Assembly (NCBI GenBank): GCA_047495785.1
Contig: JBLDXI010000023.1
Coordinates: 62,001-126,000 of the forward strand
DNA length: 64,000 nt
Direction of reading: 5' to 3'
DNA from: Lepidodermella squamata
Taxonomy: Eukaryota; Gastrotricha
The position numbers were made by a program, and so were the translations under genes. Numbering within the stretch: position 1 is the stretch's first letter; every line of letters starts with the position of its first letter. Below are positions 22,824-34,908 of the stretch, piece by piece. A model generated the notes under the pieces. That model was not told the DNA's origin, ran no database searches, and saw only the letters and a program-made list of their open reading frames with translations.

Positions 22824-23673
22824 GCACATTTTCCGGCCCGCCGGTGTTTCCTCCGCGCGCGCTCCTATTGGTTGGGGCTTATTGCGCAACATTTCAAGAT
22901 AATTATAGCCTACCCGCGCGCGCGCACTCGAACGCGCCCTGAGCGCCCGTGGAATTATTTCGAAGAACACGCCTTTTTTATGAAAAATTATCAAATTAAA
23001 AAAAAATAAACTGGAAATAGCCATTTTAGGCGCGCTATTTTAGGCTATTTTAGGGTGATGTTAAACACTTCAGGGAAAAATTCTGTTCAAATTTAAAATC
23101 AACTTGAAATACCAATGAAAAAAGCGAAAATACGAGCAAGCAAGCAATGTTTTATTCGATCAAAACAAATTAACTAGCACCAGCCACGGGTGGGCTTTGG
23201 GCGCGTCCTGAAATATTTTCGAATCAACACAATAAATACAGACAAAATACATATTATCTATACATACACGTGCATAACATATGGTTATAATATAAGTTAT
23301 AATACATAATATAAAGTTATAATACGTATAGTTCTGATCATGACGTGGGAATTATTTAAATGAATTGGCGAAGACAGAAAAGAGAGGACAGGAGAATTAC
23401 GCGTTAATTGTTATTACTGTTAGGGTAAACGTGTAATTTAAGAGCGAAAATACGAAAATTTCGCCTTTTATGCCACCCACCACGCATATCCAACCCCTAG
23501 CGCGCCGTTATTCTCCTGAATTTCGGACTTGTACATTTTCCTGCGCGCGGCGCGAGGGTGGGCTGCAATTATTTGTTGCGCAATAAATGCGAGCGAGGCG
23601 TATTTACGCGTAAAACGAGCCAACCAATAGGAGCGCGCGCGCGGAGGAAACACCGGCGGGCCGGAAAATGTGC
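22824..23673. mobile_element. 850-bp MULE-like non-autonomous element with about 50-bp inverted repeats
   Basis: Left and right ends are inverted copies beginning GCACATTTTCCGGCCCGCCG and continuing for about 50 nt through CCTCCGCGCGCG to CTCCTATTGGTTGG, differing by a CG indel. A 9-bp direct repeat GATGTGTTG flanks it (22815-22823 and 23674-23682), the length expected for Mutator-like elements. There is no transposase inside. A short retroposon copy (23136-23443) is nested in it. A related single end is present at 43024. Confidence 0.8.
23136..23443 (-). mobile_element. SINE-like retroposon, copy 3 (nested in the MULE-like element)
   Basis: Reverse-orientation copy of the repeat seen at 24416-24809 and 32254-32672. 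It is flanked by a 12-bp direct repeat GCGAAAATACGA (23124-23135 and 23444-23455). It is 5'-truncated compared with the 32254 copy, and its 3' end reads AATAAAACATTGCTTG followed by a few TTGC repeats. No open frame. Confidence 0.8.
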
Positions 23674-23779
23674 GATGTGTTGTGGTATCAATTATGCATT
23701 TCAACATCAGTTCTCATCATTTTTTCTTCTGTCTGTGGTACTTATCATCTCATTTATCAATGCATTTATCGATTATTCA

Positions 23780-25607
23780 GAAAATCAGACTTTATCGGAT
23801 TGGTTCACCCGGCAGGATCGGCTAATACCGTCGAACGGGAACGAAATAACGTCAATTATAAAACAAGCCATTCTTGACACGCCATTCGTTGGACTGAAGG
23901 CCAATTACGAGTTCAACCGATCGACAGAAGTCGTGAAATCGATGTTTCCGATCAGCTTCGTCCAAACACGAGTCGTGGGGAATGTCACTACAGCGGCAGT
24001 CATAGCTATCGCAGTTCCGGTCAACAACTCGGATCGCACTCTTTCTTTGATGCCTCGGGCTATGCAGTGGCGCACTAGGGGAAACGTACCACCGGTTGAT
24101 GCTTTGAGGATTCTTCCGGTAATGCAGCCTCCCATACCAATAGCTGTGAACTCTTTCTTGAAAGGTGACTAGTGGTTGAAACCTTTTCTTGTTATGAGCT
24201 TATGTTTACAATTTCGTTTGGAAACAGCTGCTGGATCAATGCTGGTTTATTCTGCTTTAGTTTTATTGGCTTTGCCTCATGTAAAGAAGTTCACTGCCAT
24301 GAGACCACACCTCAACTGGAACGTGAGGCTCATGTTGATTGGGGACATTTTACTACTGGTGCATGGTCTCACTGTACCATTCAGCTCAACGGCCCAGACA
24401 GCCATACTTTGCGATTGCCCATCTTTCAAAAATACTATCTCTCGCCTACAGTTACCGTACGACGTTAAAGCTACATATATATCCTTCTACCTTAACTACC
24501 TAATTCTGACTGGGTCCTTGATTTTGGTTAAAATAAATGTAAGTAAAATATCGCTCTCATAAATTATATTAAATTATATTATCTGCACGTGTGATTGTGA
24601 CGTCTGAATCTGTAATATATTTCGAACGACGCACGCGTATACCTCTCGACGCCTATCTATATGTTATATCTATCTATATGTTATCTATACGTTATACGTT
24701 ATATCTATATGTTATATCGCCAAAGAGTTGTGATATTTGTGGTGCGCCCAAAGCCCAACCGTGGCCGGTGCTTTTTATTTCTTTTGAAACAATAAAACAA
24801 ACAGCTTCCTACTTTGCGATGCCCAGGCTGCGGTATGGATCTTAGGCTTCTCGCTGGCCATCTCATCCTGCAACGAGCATCTGTTTCGTAGCAGCACAGC
24901 GACTCACTCCAAGGTATTGCCAGGTTTGCCGTGTCTGGTATGGACCCTGCTGCAAGCCGCTCTGTTCGCTGTTGTTATCTTCGGAAATTCGCACACCAGA
25001 CTCGCGAAAGCAGAACTCAGCAGTCACGTTTATGACGATGAAGGTCGCGCCGCAATACGAGCATTTCGTTTCGATTGCACGTTTGGCTTTTTCGATTCGA
25101 AATCGTCAACCGCAGTTTTCGCCGTTGCTCTCATTCTGCACGCGCTCATGTTTCTTTTTCTGGTCAAATCAGCGTTGATGGCTATCAAGTACCAAGGAAG
25201 AGCTAAGCGACAGGTGAGTTGTAAATCTAGAGCTTGATGTTAACAGATTCTTATTTGAACAGCGTGTCGCCACTCGCCGTTTCAACTGGATCGCTGCGTT
25301 CGCCTTCGGTGGCTTTGGCCTGGTCGTTGCTTCTGCTTTGATAGTCATCCTCGACATGTGGAATACGCAACACGTCGTGTCAACCATCGCATTAGCATCG
25401 ATATGTTTCGTTGCCCTAAATCAGGCGGCTGTTATGAAGCATTTGATACAGAAGCCCGTTTCTACGGCGCGTAAGGGCGTGGAGACTTGGGTTACCCCCA
25501 GGTCAGTATTCTTCAACAAGACAAATGTAATTCAGGCGAGTCAAGGTTCGCTAAGTTCGGCATCCCGTTCGGTTATTGTCAAAGTTCGACCTATCGGAAA
25601 AACGGGC
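23780..25607 (+). pseudogene. GABA-B-like receptor fragment, type A, copy A3 (no ligand-domain exons 1-4)
   Basis: Only the 3' half of a type A gene is present. Exon 5 (23780 to about 24164) reads NQTLSDWFTRQD...FVGLKANYEFNRS...NSFLK. Exon 6 starts at about 24230 (AAGSMLVYSALVLLALPHV...LNWNVRLMLIGDILLL) and is split by a 394-bp retroposon (24416-24809). It resumes at 24821 with QAAVWILGFSLAIS and runs to about 25213. Exon 7 (about 25262-25607) encodes the last two helices. No exons 1-4 lie upstream; that space holds copy C1 and a MULE-like element. The piece is over 80% similar by eye to the matching part of copy A4, so it looks like a recent partial duplicate. Confidence 0.85.
24416..24809 (+). 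mobile_element. SINE-like retroposon, copy 1 (inside exon 6 of A3)
   Basis: A 394-bp insert flanked by the 11-bp direct repeat TACTTTGCGAT (24405-24415 and 24810-24820). Removing it with one repeat rejoins LCD and AQAAVWILGFS exactly as in copy A4. Its 3' part (GCCCAAAGCCC, GGCCGGTGCT, then AATAAAAC near the end) matches the copies at 32254 and 23136. The middle holds a TATCTATATGTTATA-type AT repeat. Confidence 0.85.
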
Positions 25608-25619
25608 TGAAGGGCAGAA

Positions 25620-26120
25620 GGGTTTTTTTTTATTCGCAACACTTCGAACAGTATATACTGTATTTTGTGTATTATTGTTCGAAAATAGCACTCTCTACAA
25701 AAAATGCAATAATTTTCTAAGCGTTCGTAAATTCGCTGTTTTTTATACAGCATAAAGTGTATTTTTCCAACACATAATTTTCGAATCTGTGCAAAATGCA
25801 GAAATAGTGAACCATTCGCATATGTGACTTTCTTAACTAGGCGAAATCGATGTGGAGGGTTCGACTCCTCGTGGGGTCAAGCCATTTTTTTTCTTCTAAT
25901 TTTCACCCCAGCACTTTTTATGCGCACAATCAGCCCCATTTCTACACTTTGCACACTTTTTCTGGCTGTATTTTTTGTTGGAAAAATAGGGCTGTATTTT
26001 CTGTATTTTTTTTCGAATTCGTAGAAAATACAGGAGAAATACAGTATTTCTGTAGCGAATTTTTGAATGCAACAAACTGTAGCTGTAGCTGTATTTTTTG
26101 TTGCGAATAAAAAAAACCCC
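25620..26120. mobile_element. About 500-bp AT-rich MITE-like element
   Basis: Ends are inverted repeats of about 22 nt: GGGTTTTTTTTTATTCGCAA on the left and its complement ending in CCCC on the right. The interior is rich in TGTATTTT and AAATACAG motifs. It lies immediately after the last exon of receptor fragment A3. I could not identify a target duplication with confidence. Confidence 0.5.
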
Positions 26121-26903
26121 TCAATCGATCTTATGTAAAAATGTTGTCACCTGAACAGCTTCATGCACGGCTTACGACACGCGAATAGCTCGACCATCGA
26201 TGGTTTAGTTAGGTCTTATAAATGGCCCCATATATGTATGTATACACCTCCATCTTATTAATCACGCCATAAAAAAATTTGGAACTGCTCTCGGAGAGCA
26301 GCAGCACGCGCGACTTCTTTCCATCGTTTTTATTTTTCCATTTTTCTCAAGTTGAACGTTATCATACTGTAAAATGACTACAGTATTTCCTTATTTCGAC
26401 ATATTTCGACTACCGTCTTTAACAGTTTACGGTTTTCCGTTAGTGGCATACTGCACATACACAGGTGACCATGTCCGAAGGATAGGGAAACTTGCTCAAG
26501 GTACGTTTTTGCATCGAACGCACGGCCTTCATAAATGAGGTTATGCCGCTGCGTTCGTTCTATAGGTCCCGGGGACAGCGTATCTACTTATGCAAGTTTT
26601 ACGGATACAAAGCTGTTCTCAAGATCAAGCATGGCTTAAATGGCGTAATTTGGGATTGCTACAGTTCTGAGTTATAGAGCCGGAATCTTCTACTGTCGTC
26701 TATGACAGCTGTTAGCTTAAGGGCTAAAGGTAACCACAAAGATGCATAAGACGAATGCATATCGTTAGCTGTATGCTGTATACAACTTGACATGAGAAAA
26801 AATCCCAAAATTTGAAACAAGCAGTGGTCTGGATGGCTGATGCATTTGCTGATCATTTAATTTAAACCTAAAATATAAACCCATGGAAAAATACTGAAAT
26901 CAA
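26121..26903. other. Intergenic, no supported gene
   Basis: AT-rich sequence between the MITE-like element and the type C pseudogene. Small open frames have no recognisable similarity. Confidence 0.3.
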
Positions 26904-28870
26904 TTACAAGGGCGACACGTTAACTCTTAGCCGTGAGAAAACAGGGTACAACCAGATGAGTGACTCAGATAATGAAAATATCTCAGCCATAATACTGATA
27001 GCTGTACGCTGGTGAACTGGATTCGCAGCTAACGTAACTGCAATTAGTACGTTGATGGGAAGCAGAGTAGCTCCGTTTATGGCGGCGATGCATGACGCGG
27101 GGAACTCGCGGCAATTCTCAAACACAACCCTGATTTGTTTCAGCTTGAAAGCAGCGATCACAGCAACAGATGCAGAAACATTTGAAAGGCTCCGATCGAG
27201 CCCAAAAGCGCCAAGCTGACGCCTGACATTGGGCACGTCACGAACCAAGTTTCTTCAACTGTGTCAGTCATTTCATCGTAGATCGGCTGTTGATTCGACT
27301 GCTCGACGCATTTCAAGTCTTGATGTGTGGTAGTCAGCCATGCGATGAGTAGTCCAATACTAGGCGTGGCCAGCAGTGGCGCCCATGCCGCTGTTTCCCG
27401 GTCGAATGTTTGAATTTTCAGCTTCAGAAGATTCACCGCCGATTTTCATGTTTCAATATATTTGAGGCGATACCTGCTTCTTAGCGGCGATGCTTTTCCT
27501 TGCAATCGTAGTAGATCACCAAAACTGTTCCTCACAAATATATCTATGACTAAGACCCGTGCGGTCACGACACCACAAACCAATGTGAGACCGATGCCTA
27601 ACATGAAGTAGGATGCACTTTCGATTTCGCTGCTGTTAACACCGCGATCGACAACGAAAAGGGCTGATGAGGTGTCTAGAAACAAACATCCTGTTGGACC
27701 AATAGTCTTGATCCAATTATAATTATTCCGAGCAGCTAGTTTACTGGTAGAAATGAGGAAAACTCCCAGTAGTTGAAAAGCTGAAGTAATTATGACCAAA
27801 CAGGAAACAATGGCGAGAACTGACCTTGAAATCAGAGTGAAACTCCTTCTTACTAAATGCTGGTCCAATGGAGGTGACCCTGAGATCCAATAGACTTTTC
27901 GCATTGCTTCTAGAGTGTAACTTTGTAGATCATAGTCTTCCAAGCTTCTGTTAGGGTTTGATTTGGCGAGGTAAATATTTTGCATGCCGGCTGATCAGCT
28001 CCACTGAGCTATCCCCCAAAAACATCCCCAACAGCTGCCCAGTTTTGCTGTACGAAGTCTTGCCAATCCTGATGCCGATCGGCTCACTGGACAGAATAAC
28101 TTGCTCAGCGACCGAGGCGACGATTTCCGGTTGTGCTTAGTAATCACTCAGAGAAAGGCTGAATTTAGCTTTCAGCCTACTTTCCGTCTTACTAAAAATG
28201 ATGGCGACGTTGGCGAGGACGTCGTGAAGGTGAAACGAGGAAAAATATTCATCCGAATTCAAATTAGACGCTTGACTTATGTAAGCCTCGAACTCGGCAG
28301 CAGTATCACCGAGATTTAATGTCGCGATTCATTGGCTTCATGACGTTACCAAAATAGAAAGCTTGTCGTGCCTGCTCTTTTAGCACATCTAAAGTGCAAC
28401 CTGGAAATGGCGTCTGCGAGAAAGCGGTAGAAAACGTGAGGAAAAAGTATTTCGGCCCGTGGATACCGGCCTTGTACGCCTCGCACAGAAATCGAGGAAC
28501 GATAACACACGCAAAAGTTGATACCACTACGATCCTCAGACCTTATGCCTTCAATTACGCATCATATCTTCTGGCGTGAAGAAGAGCGCTGACAAGAAAT
28601 CATTCACGTTGATATTAGCTGTGAGCAAAGCAACACTATTCCACCTGCCAATCTGCTTTATGAAGGTGGTCATTGCCATAACAGTCGCTTTAAATACGCT
28701 ATATACGCTATATATAGACGTAGCTATCGTGAGAATCATGTTTGGGTACAGTTGTCTGTCGGCCAGAAATGCTGCGTTGCAATAGGTTGGCACCAAAATC
28801 GAGTGGATGTGATGAAGAAAAGAGCCGATGGTTTTGCACGTTCCCACAACTCAGTTTTACAAGCTCCTAC
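26904..28870 (-). pseudogene. GABA-B-like receptor pseudogene, type C, copy C2
   Basis: Minus-strand remains of a single-exon type C receptor lacking the first third of the ligand domain. Recognisable blocks in order are TCKTIGSFLHHIHSIL and QLYPNMILTIATS (about 28850-28740), PRFLCEAYKAGIHGPKYFFL (about 28480), an in-frame-shifted LGDTAAEFEAYISQAS with a premature stop near 28139, then YWISGSPPLDQH and the first helices (27985-27446). The second-loop signature NQQPIYDEMTDTVEETWFV follows (27290-27240), and CIAAINGATLLP (about 27080) comes last. Successive blocks lie in different frames, so at least four frameshifts or stops separate them. It is clearly dead and older than copies C3-C4. Confidence 0.87.
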
Positions 28871-30196
28871 TCTCATCGGAATTCTTCGTTCAGTTTTATT
28901 GCGCTCAGTTGCGTATCTCAATTTGTCCGTGGAGATAATATGTTTTCTCTGCGCCATCAAGCTAAAATATCTTAGTTTTGGTACAGACCACGTTGATGTC
29001 ATGCTGAATTGAATTTTTATCGAAAAAGGCGGAAATATCTTAGTTTAGCGACATCCAAGATTACAAGTTTTTCGATTGCATCCCTCACGGTAAATCAAAA
29101 TAATTCGAATCAAAAAGCCGCTTTGTGTAAATCAATCATTATAAATCTAAATCAGCGAAAATAGGGCCTGAATCCAATCAAATCCAATCAAGCCAAATCA
29201 AATCAAATCCAAAGCACTGGTCTCCTCAACGAATTTGCATGCTATCAGTACCGACTATAGGAAATAAATGACTATTTTTCATTTAGCCCATTTCTATTTT
29301 TGACACTCACTTCTGTGAGCGATACAAACACTGGCTCGAGTCACGAAATCGTGACAAAACACCACCTACCGCCGTGCTTGTTTGCGGAAGCTCAAGAGCG
29401 GAAGCGTGTTATGAAAAACTTCAGCAACACGAATCTCAGCCTCATATCTATGCTGAAGAACTGCTGTTTCTTCGATAGATCTATGATAACTAATGTGATT
29501 CTGTACCTCAGGTGATCTCTATACGCCTCGGTTACGATTGACGATAAATATGACTGCTGATGTTCAGTCTCAAGGGTATGCCTCCATGCTTCAAATGTCG
29601 CAACTGATTCAACTGGTAGACGTGGAGTTACTTCTAGGTGTTCAGTGAAGTGGAGCCAATGAAGTTAGCCACGCCACTGCCCCACCGGTTTCATTTTCGG
29701 GTCAAGTTCTCTATCGTTTTGGCTAACTTCAACGGCCTCACGACGAATTTTCCCGATGGAAACAACTCTTTTTAATGAGTGGGGCGTCATGCGATACTAA
29801 AATTCGGCGGGGTACCTTGTCGCTATTTAGAAGGATGCGGAAAAGCTGGTATGAACTGTGAATTTTTTTGTTAGGCATGCAAATGTCTTAATGCGTAGAC
29901 GTTTCCGCTGCGGACGCAGCTATGATTGACTTCATAATACAATAACAATACTACAGATTTATTTCTCCTCACCTCAACAACGCCGTCTTCATCCTTTCCG
30001 GTTTTGTGAGGGGCGATGGCAGGTGAAGACTAGTCATCATCAACCCCCACAAATGGAGAGCCTACGTTTACTTAAAATGCTAAGTTGTCAATTTGACGAG
30101 ATTATCATTCAAGGCGCATAAATCTGTACCGCTTTTATGTATTCAATAATTCTCAATTCTCTCTATCAGTTGATTTTCCGAATACAAACCTTGAAA
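28871..30196. other. Intergenic, no supported gene; short AATCCA-type repeat at about 29165-29215
   Basis: No exon of the cluster families was found. A simple AATCCA/AATCAA repeat lies near 29165-29215. The right end (about 30100-30196) is the 5' flank of receptor A4. Confidence 0.35.
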
Positions 30197-33100
30197 ATGC
30201 TCTTTCAGCTGATAGCCGCTACTCTATTAGCGGTATCGTCGCAGGCTGAAAAGCTTGATTTGAACGAACCCATACCCGATCTGCTAGTGTCGCCACAAGC
30301 AAGCCCAAATCGAACATTAGTTACGCTGATAACCAGTTCGGCATACACTGGTTATTTCCCGGGCGGACCTTTGTGCACGGTGGCTCAGATTTCAGCATTT
30401 GACAACTTGCGAATAATGCCGAATTGGCTGCCTGAATACGAAATCGGGCTCGAATATTTTGACGATGCGGTGAGTAATTCTAATTTTGATTTCGTTAAGA
30501 ATTGTACATCCTTGATATACGGGATATCAGTGCGACGACGGCCTTGCGATAAACGGGCTCATGACTAAATTGTTGGCATCAGATAGTGTAAGCAGTCGGT
30601 TCCCCTTGATTCTCACTGCTGATTGCGGTGGAAATTCTCAAGACCTAACAGCATTAATACTGCCTCATTTCAATCACGTTGGGGTAAGATTGAATATTAC
30701 TCAACATCTTATGTCCGGGATTGACCATCTCCACTGTAGATTGCTGTTTTTCCTCTGACATTGCAGTTGCTAGAAAATCGAAAGAGAAACTCGAATCTGT
30801 TAGCAATCGGCGATAGGATTGACTGCGTTTTTCCCGCTCTGACAGAATTCCTTCATGCGATGGGTTGGACTAAAGTCGCCATTCTGTCAGAAGTTATTCC
30901 TTACAACATTGCGGCAAGTTTCAAATAGTATCAATCTCGCTCATTTGACTATAGCATTCAACTGATAACAGATGGACAAGTATCTTGTTGAAAACCTCGA
31001 GCAAGCAGAAATAGAATTGCTGTATATGGAGAAGTTTTTATCTGGCCTCGATCCTGGCTCGTTTGAGCAGCTCAAAGCTCGCGATCCGCGGATAATAATC
31101 GTCATGGTTTATGACGGCGGCAGCGCAGCATGTTTGCTCCATCGCGCAGGCTTCCACGGGCCGAAGTACGCATTCCTCTTCTACGGCTGGGAGAATATCG
31201 GCAACCCACCTTACATACCCGAAAGTTTTCCCTGGTGCACAGCTGAAATGGTTTATGAAGTAAACTTATACCCATGGCGACCTAAGAGGTATATTGATTT
31301 CTTGATTTCTTTTTAGATAATGGAAAGTGTTTTGCGGTTTACGGATTCGCCGTGGGAATTTTACTATGGCGCGTCATTTCGCGACTTTTCGGGGCAATCG
31401 ATGCACCAGCTTCATCAGACTCTAGATGAGGAGATTGAAACTCCTCAACTGTCATCCGGCTACGACTACTGGCCCGAGATCTGCTACGACAAGGCAATTG
31501 CTGTTGGTCTGGCTCTCAACGCAACCGAAGCAATTCTCAACAAAAGTAAGGTTGACCCACCGTTGATGCATAGAACCTTAGATTTATATGTGGTGTTCAT
31601 GTTTACTGCGCCGATGTTGCGGTTGCGTGGTGGTGAAAGTTGCTGCTGTAGTGCTTTTTGCAGAATTTTTTCATTTATCACCACCGGTTAATTAATCATC
31701 GAAAAATTACTGATCTCCTGATTGAAGCAATATCACCACGCGAGCGAAGAAATAATGTGAAGCTCGCTAAGCAAAACACCACCTCCTTTGGAGTGAAATC
31801 CTAAAAACGCACATGAGCAATCCTTTCCATTATTTGGCTATCATAGCAGCAAAGCGTCATAAATCTCTTGGGGACATCCCGAACTGGCAGGTAATTGCGT
31901 CCAAAATGTGCGTCTATTCGCAATCAAGTGAACGCGTAGAACGCATTAAATAGTTTACTTTTTTCTCCTATCAATGTTATCAATACAGAAAATCAGACAT
32001 TGTCGGATTGGTTCACTGGGCAGGAGCAGCTAGCGTCCAACGGGAATGAAATAACGTCCATCGTGAAGCAAGGCATTCTGGAGACGTCTTTCGTTGGACT
32101 GAAAGCCAATTACGAGTTCAACCGATCGACAGAGGTGGCGAGATCGATGTTTCCGATCAGCTTCACTCAGATGCGAGTCATGGGAAATTTCACTACAACG
32201 GCTGTAATAGCAATAGCAGTTCCGGTCAACAATTCAGAACGCACTCTTTCGTTTGTTAATAGTATCAATCATAATGTTAATAATTTTGTCAATTCAATTA
32301 TCGAATCCATAGTAACTTGCAAATCCGTCAACAATATCGCACTGCCACACATCTTAACTATAGCTTCTAACTACCGACTCGCTCTTAAATTACACGTTTA
32401 CCCTAACAGTAATAACAATTAATGCGTAATTCTCCTGTCCTCTCTTTTCTGTCTTCGCCAATTTATTTAAATAATTCCCACGTCATGATCAGAACTATAT
32501 GTATTATAACTTTATATTATGTATTATAACTTATATTGTAACTATATGTTATGCACGTGTATGTATACATATATATCTGTCTGTGTTTATTATGTTCGAA
32601 AATATTCCAGGACGCGCCCAAAGCCGATGGCCGGTGCTAGTTTGCTTTTTTGATCAAATAAAACATTGCTTGCTCTTTCGTTGAAGGCCGAGGCCATGCA
32701 GTGGCGTACGAGGGGAAACGTACCACCGGTTGATTTTTTGAAGATTCTCCTAGTGATGCAGCCTCCCATTCCTATAGCTGTAAATTCCTTTCTGAAAAGT
32801 GAGTTTTAACAATTCATTATACTAGATACACATGTATCCATTTTGGCGAGCAGCTGCCGGATCAATGCTGGTTTGTTCTGCAGCACTTTTAATGGCGTTA
32901 CCGCATGTGAAAAAATTCGCTACGATGAGACGAAAACTCAACTGGAACGTGAGACTCATGTTGATTGGGAACGTTTTACTGCTGGTGCATGGTCTTACAG
33001 TACCATTTAGCTCAGCAGGCCAGACAACTAAGCTGTGCGATAACCAGGCTGTGATATGGATCCTAGGCTTCTCTCTGGCCATCTCAGCCTGCAACGAGCA

Positions 33101-33783
33101 CCTGATGCGTAGCAGCGCAGCCTATTCGCCACGAACTCGCCGAACACGAAATTTCCGAGGCTTGCCGTGCCTGCTTTGGACCCTGCTACAAGCCGCCTTG
33201 TTCGCTGTTGTCATTGGTCTATCGTGGACTAGAGTAACGCAGGCAGATCTCAGCATTCAGGAGACAGACGATGAAGGCCGCATTGCGATCAGAGAGTTTC
33301 GTTACGATTGCGCGTTCGGCTTTTTCAATTCAGTAGCGTCAACCGCAGTTTTCGCAGTCGCTCTTATTCTCCACGCGCTCATGTTGACTTTTCTGGTCAA
33401 ATCAGCGTTGAGAGCGGTAAAGCATGAAGCACTGAGACATGTGAGTTGCGAACCTTCCGTGATACTGACAATGACTAATTTGGGTTTGATTTCAGCAGCA
33501 TGTGGCATCCCGCCGTTTCAACTGGATTGCCGCGTTTGCTTTCGGCGGTTTCGGCCTGGTCGTTGCTTCTGCTTTGATTGTCATCCTCGACATGTGGAAT
33601 ACGCAACACGTCGTGTCAACCATCGCTTTGGCATCGATAGGCTTCGTGGCTTTAAACCAGGCGGCTGTTCTGAAGCATTTGTTGCAGAAGCCAGTCGCTT
33701 CCTCGCGTCAAGGTCTGCAGAGTTGGGTTACTCCGAGGGCAATATTCATCAATGGTCGCAACACATCAGGAAGAACAGGCTAG
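30197..33783 (+). pseudogene. GABA-B-like receptor, type A, copy A4 (exon 5 disrupted by a retroposon)
   Basis: Exons: 30197-30469, 30531-30683, 30740-30913, 30972-31259, 31317-31545, 31989-32808 (interrupted), 32854-33440 and about 33496-33783. The first Met with a good signal peptide (MLFQLIAATLLAVSSQA) is at 30197. Exon 2 (153 nt) and exon 3 (174 nt) have exactly the lengths seen in A1 and A2. Exon 3 then ends at a GC donor (GCG|GCAAGT). Exon 4 is split by an extra 57-nt intron (31260-31316) absent from A1 and A2. Exon 5 contains a 419-bp retroposon (32254-32672), which introduces a stop after RTLSF; without it the frame continues into AEAMQWRTRGNVPPVD. All other parts, including the seven-helix exons, are open. 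So this is either a very young pseudogene or an allele that is intact in other individuals. Confidence 0.85.
32254..32672 (+). mobile_element. SINE-like retroposon, copy 2 (inside exon 5 of A4)
   Basis: 419 bp, the longest of three copies in the window, flanked by the 10-bp direct repeat CTCTTTCGTT (32244-32253 and 32673-32682). AATAAA (32657-32662) lies 10 nt before the 3' junction, as in copy 3. There is no poly(A) tail and no open frame. Precise removal restores the receptor frame. Confidence 0.87.
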
Positions 33784-34667
33784 GGCCCCAAATACCCATC
33801 GATAATATTCTAGATATGACTGTTTCCGCCTAAAAAACACTGAAATAGATCATCACTCACTCACTTTTGACACTGTTATGCGTGGTAATCGTGAGCTTTT
33901 AGAGACGGTCAACTTTAAAGCTTGGCCATGTTTCGGCATTCAAAAATGTGCTTCTTGATGTTATTGTCAAGGTAATCAGATGTTATTCTATTTTTTTGTT
34001 TTAATGGAAATATGACCGAAAAGGTCGGGTTTGGCGTATTTTTGTGTATTTTCCGGAAAATGGCAGAACGTGTGTAAAACGTGTGTTGACTTGAAGAGGG
34101 ACGATTCCTAGATTTCTTTACTCAGCTATTCTTAATGATTTTGAATTTTCAAATTTCAGACCTCTAGGATGTTCCCAATCGCCTTAACAAATAGAAATTC
34201 TCAGAAATGCCCTGGAAAGAGTCAGGTTGATTCAGGTTATCCTAGACCCTGAAGACGCTAGCTTGATCCCAACAAAATGTTTGAAAATGCACCGAGATTC
34301 CTCACTCCTCACCTCAGATTAAACTCAGAAATGTCGACAGCGCATGAAAAACACCCAAGCTTATTGGGCGAGGGATTTTGCATATACATGTATGTGTAAT
34401 GAAAACTGAAATATTTTAAGCGTGCATTTTCGAAATTAGAAATTGTTACTGCTAAACTGTGCAGTTTGCAGCCCATTTTCTCAGCAACCCTGAAGAAAAT
34501 CAACCTATATCCTATATGCAAAATTTCAACCGATTGGCTTCTCGTTTATTGATCTTGAAAGTTTATTGAACATCAAAATCTCACGATGTCAACTGAAGGG
34601 GTCAGGCGTCAGGATTATAGCGGTATCAAGCTTTTTGAAACGGCGGTGTGAGGACCATGCCTAGCCA
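33784..34667. other. Intergenic, no supported gene
   Basis: AT-rich, with no exon of the local families. Confidence 0.3.
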
Positions 34668-34908
34668 CGCCTAGCATTGGAATACTCATCGCATGGCTGA
34701 CTGCCACAAATCTCATCGAGCAGCCGAATCAACAGCCGATTTACGATGAAATCGCTGACACAGTTGAAGAAACGTGGTTCGTTACTTGCCCAATGTCAAG
34801 TGTTAGCTTGGCGCTTTTAGGCACTAATGGAGCCTTTCTAATACTTCAACTTCAGTGCCTCTACTTTCAGATCGCTGCTTTCAAACTGAAAAAAATCATA
34901 ATCATCTA
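34668..34908 (+). pseudogene. Type C receptor fragment (second extracellular loop and TM5)
   Basis: An 80-residue piece in the plus orientation: PSIGILIAWLTATN, then EQPNQQPIYDEIADTVEETW, then VSLALLGTNGAF and FKLKKI. It is most similar to copy C2, which lies in the opposite orientation. No ligand domain or other helices are found beside it, so it is an isolated fragment. Confidence 0.85.

Noticed and set aside
29165-29215. AATCCA-type array considered as a CRISPR-like or functional repeat
   Set aside because: Short degenerate simple repeat without spacers, in an animal genome.
32260-32422. Asn/Ile-rich extension of receptor A4 after RTLSF
   Set aside because: This is translation of the retroposon, not part of the receptor.
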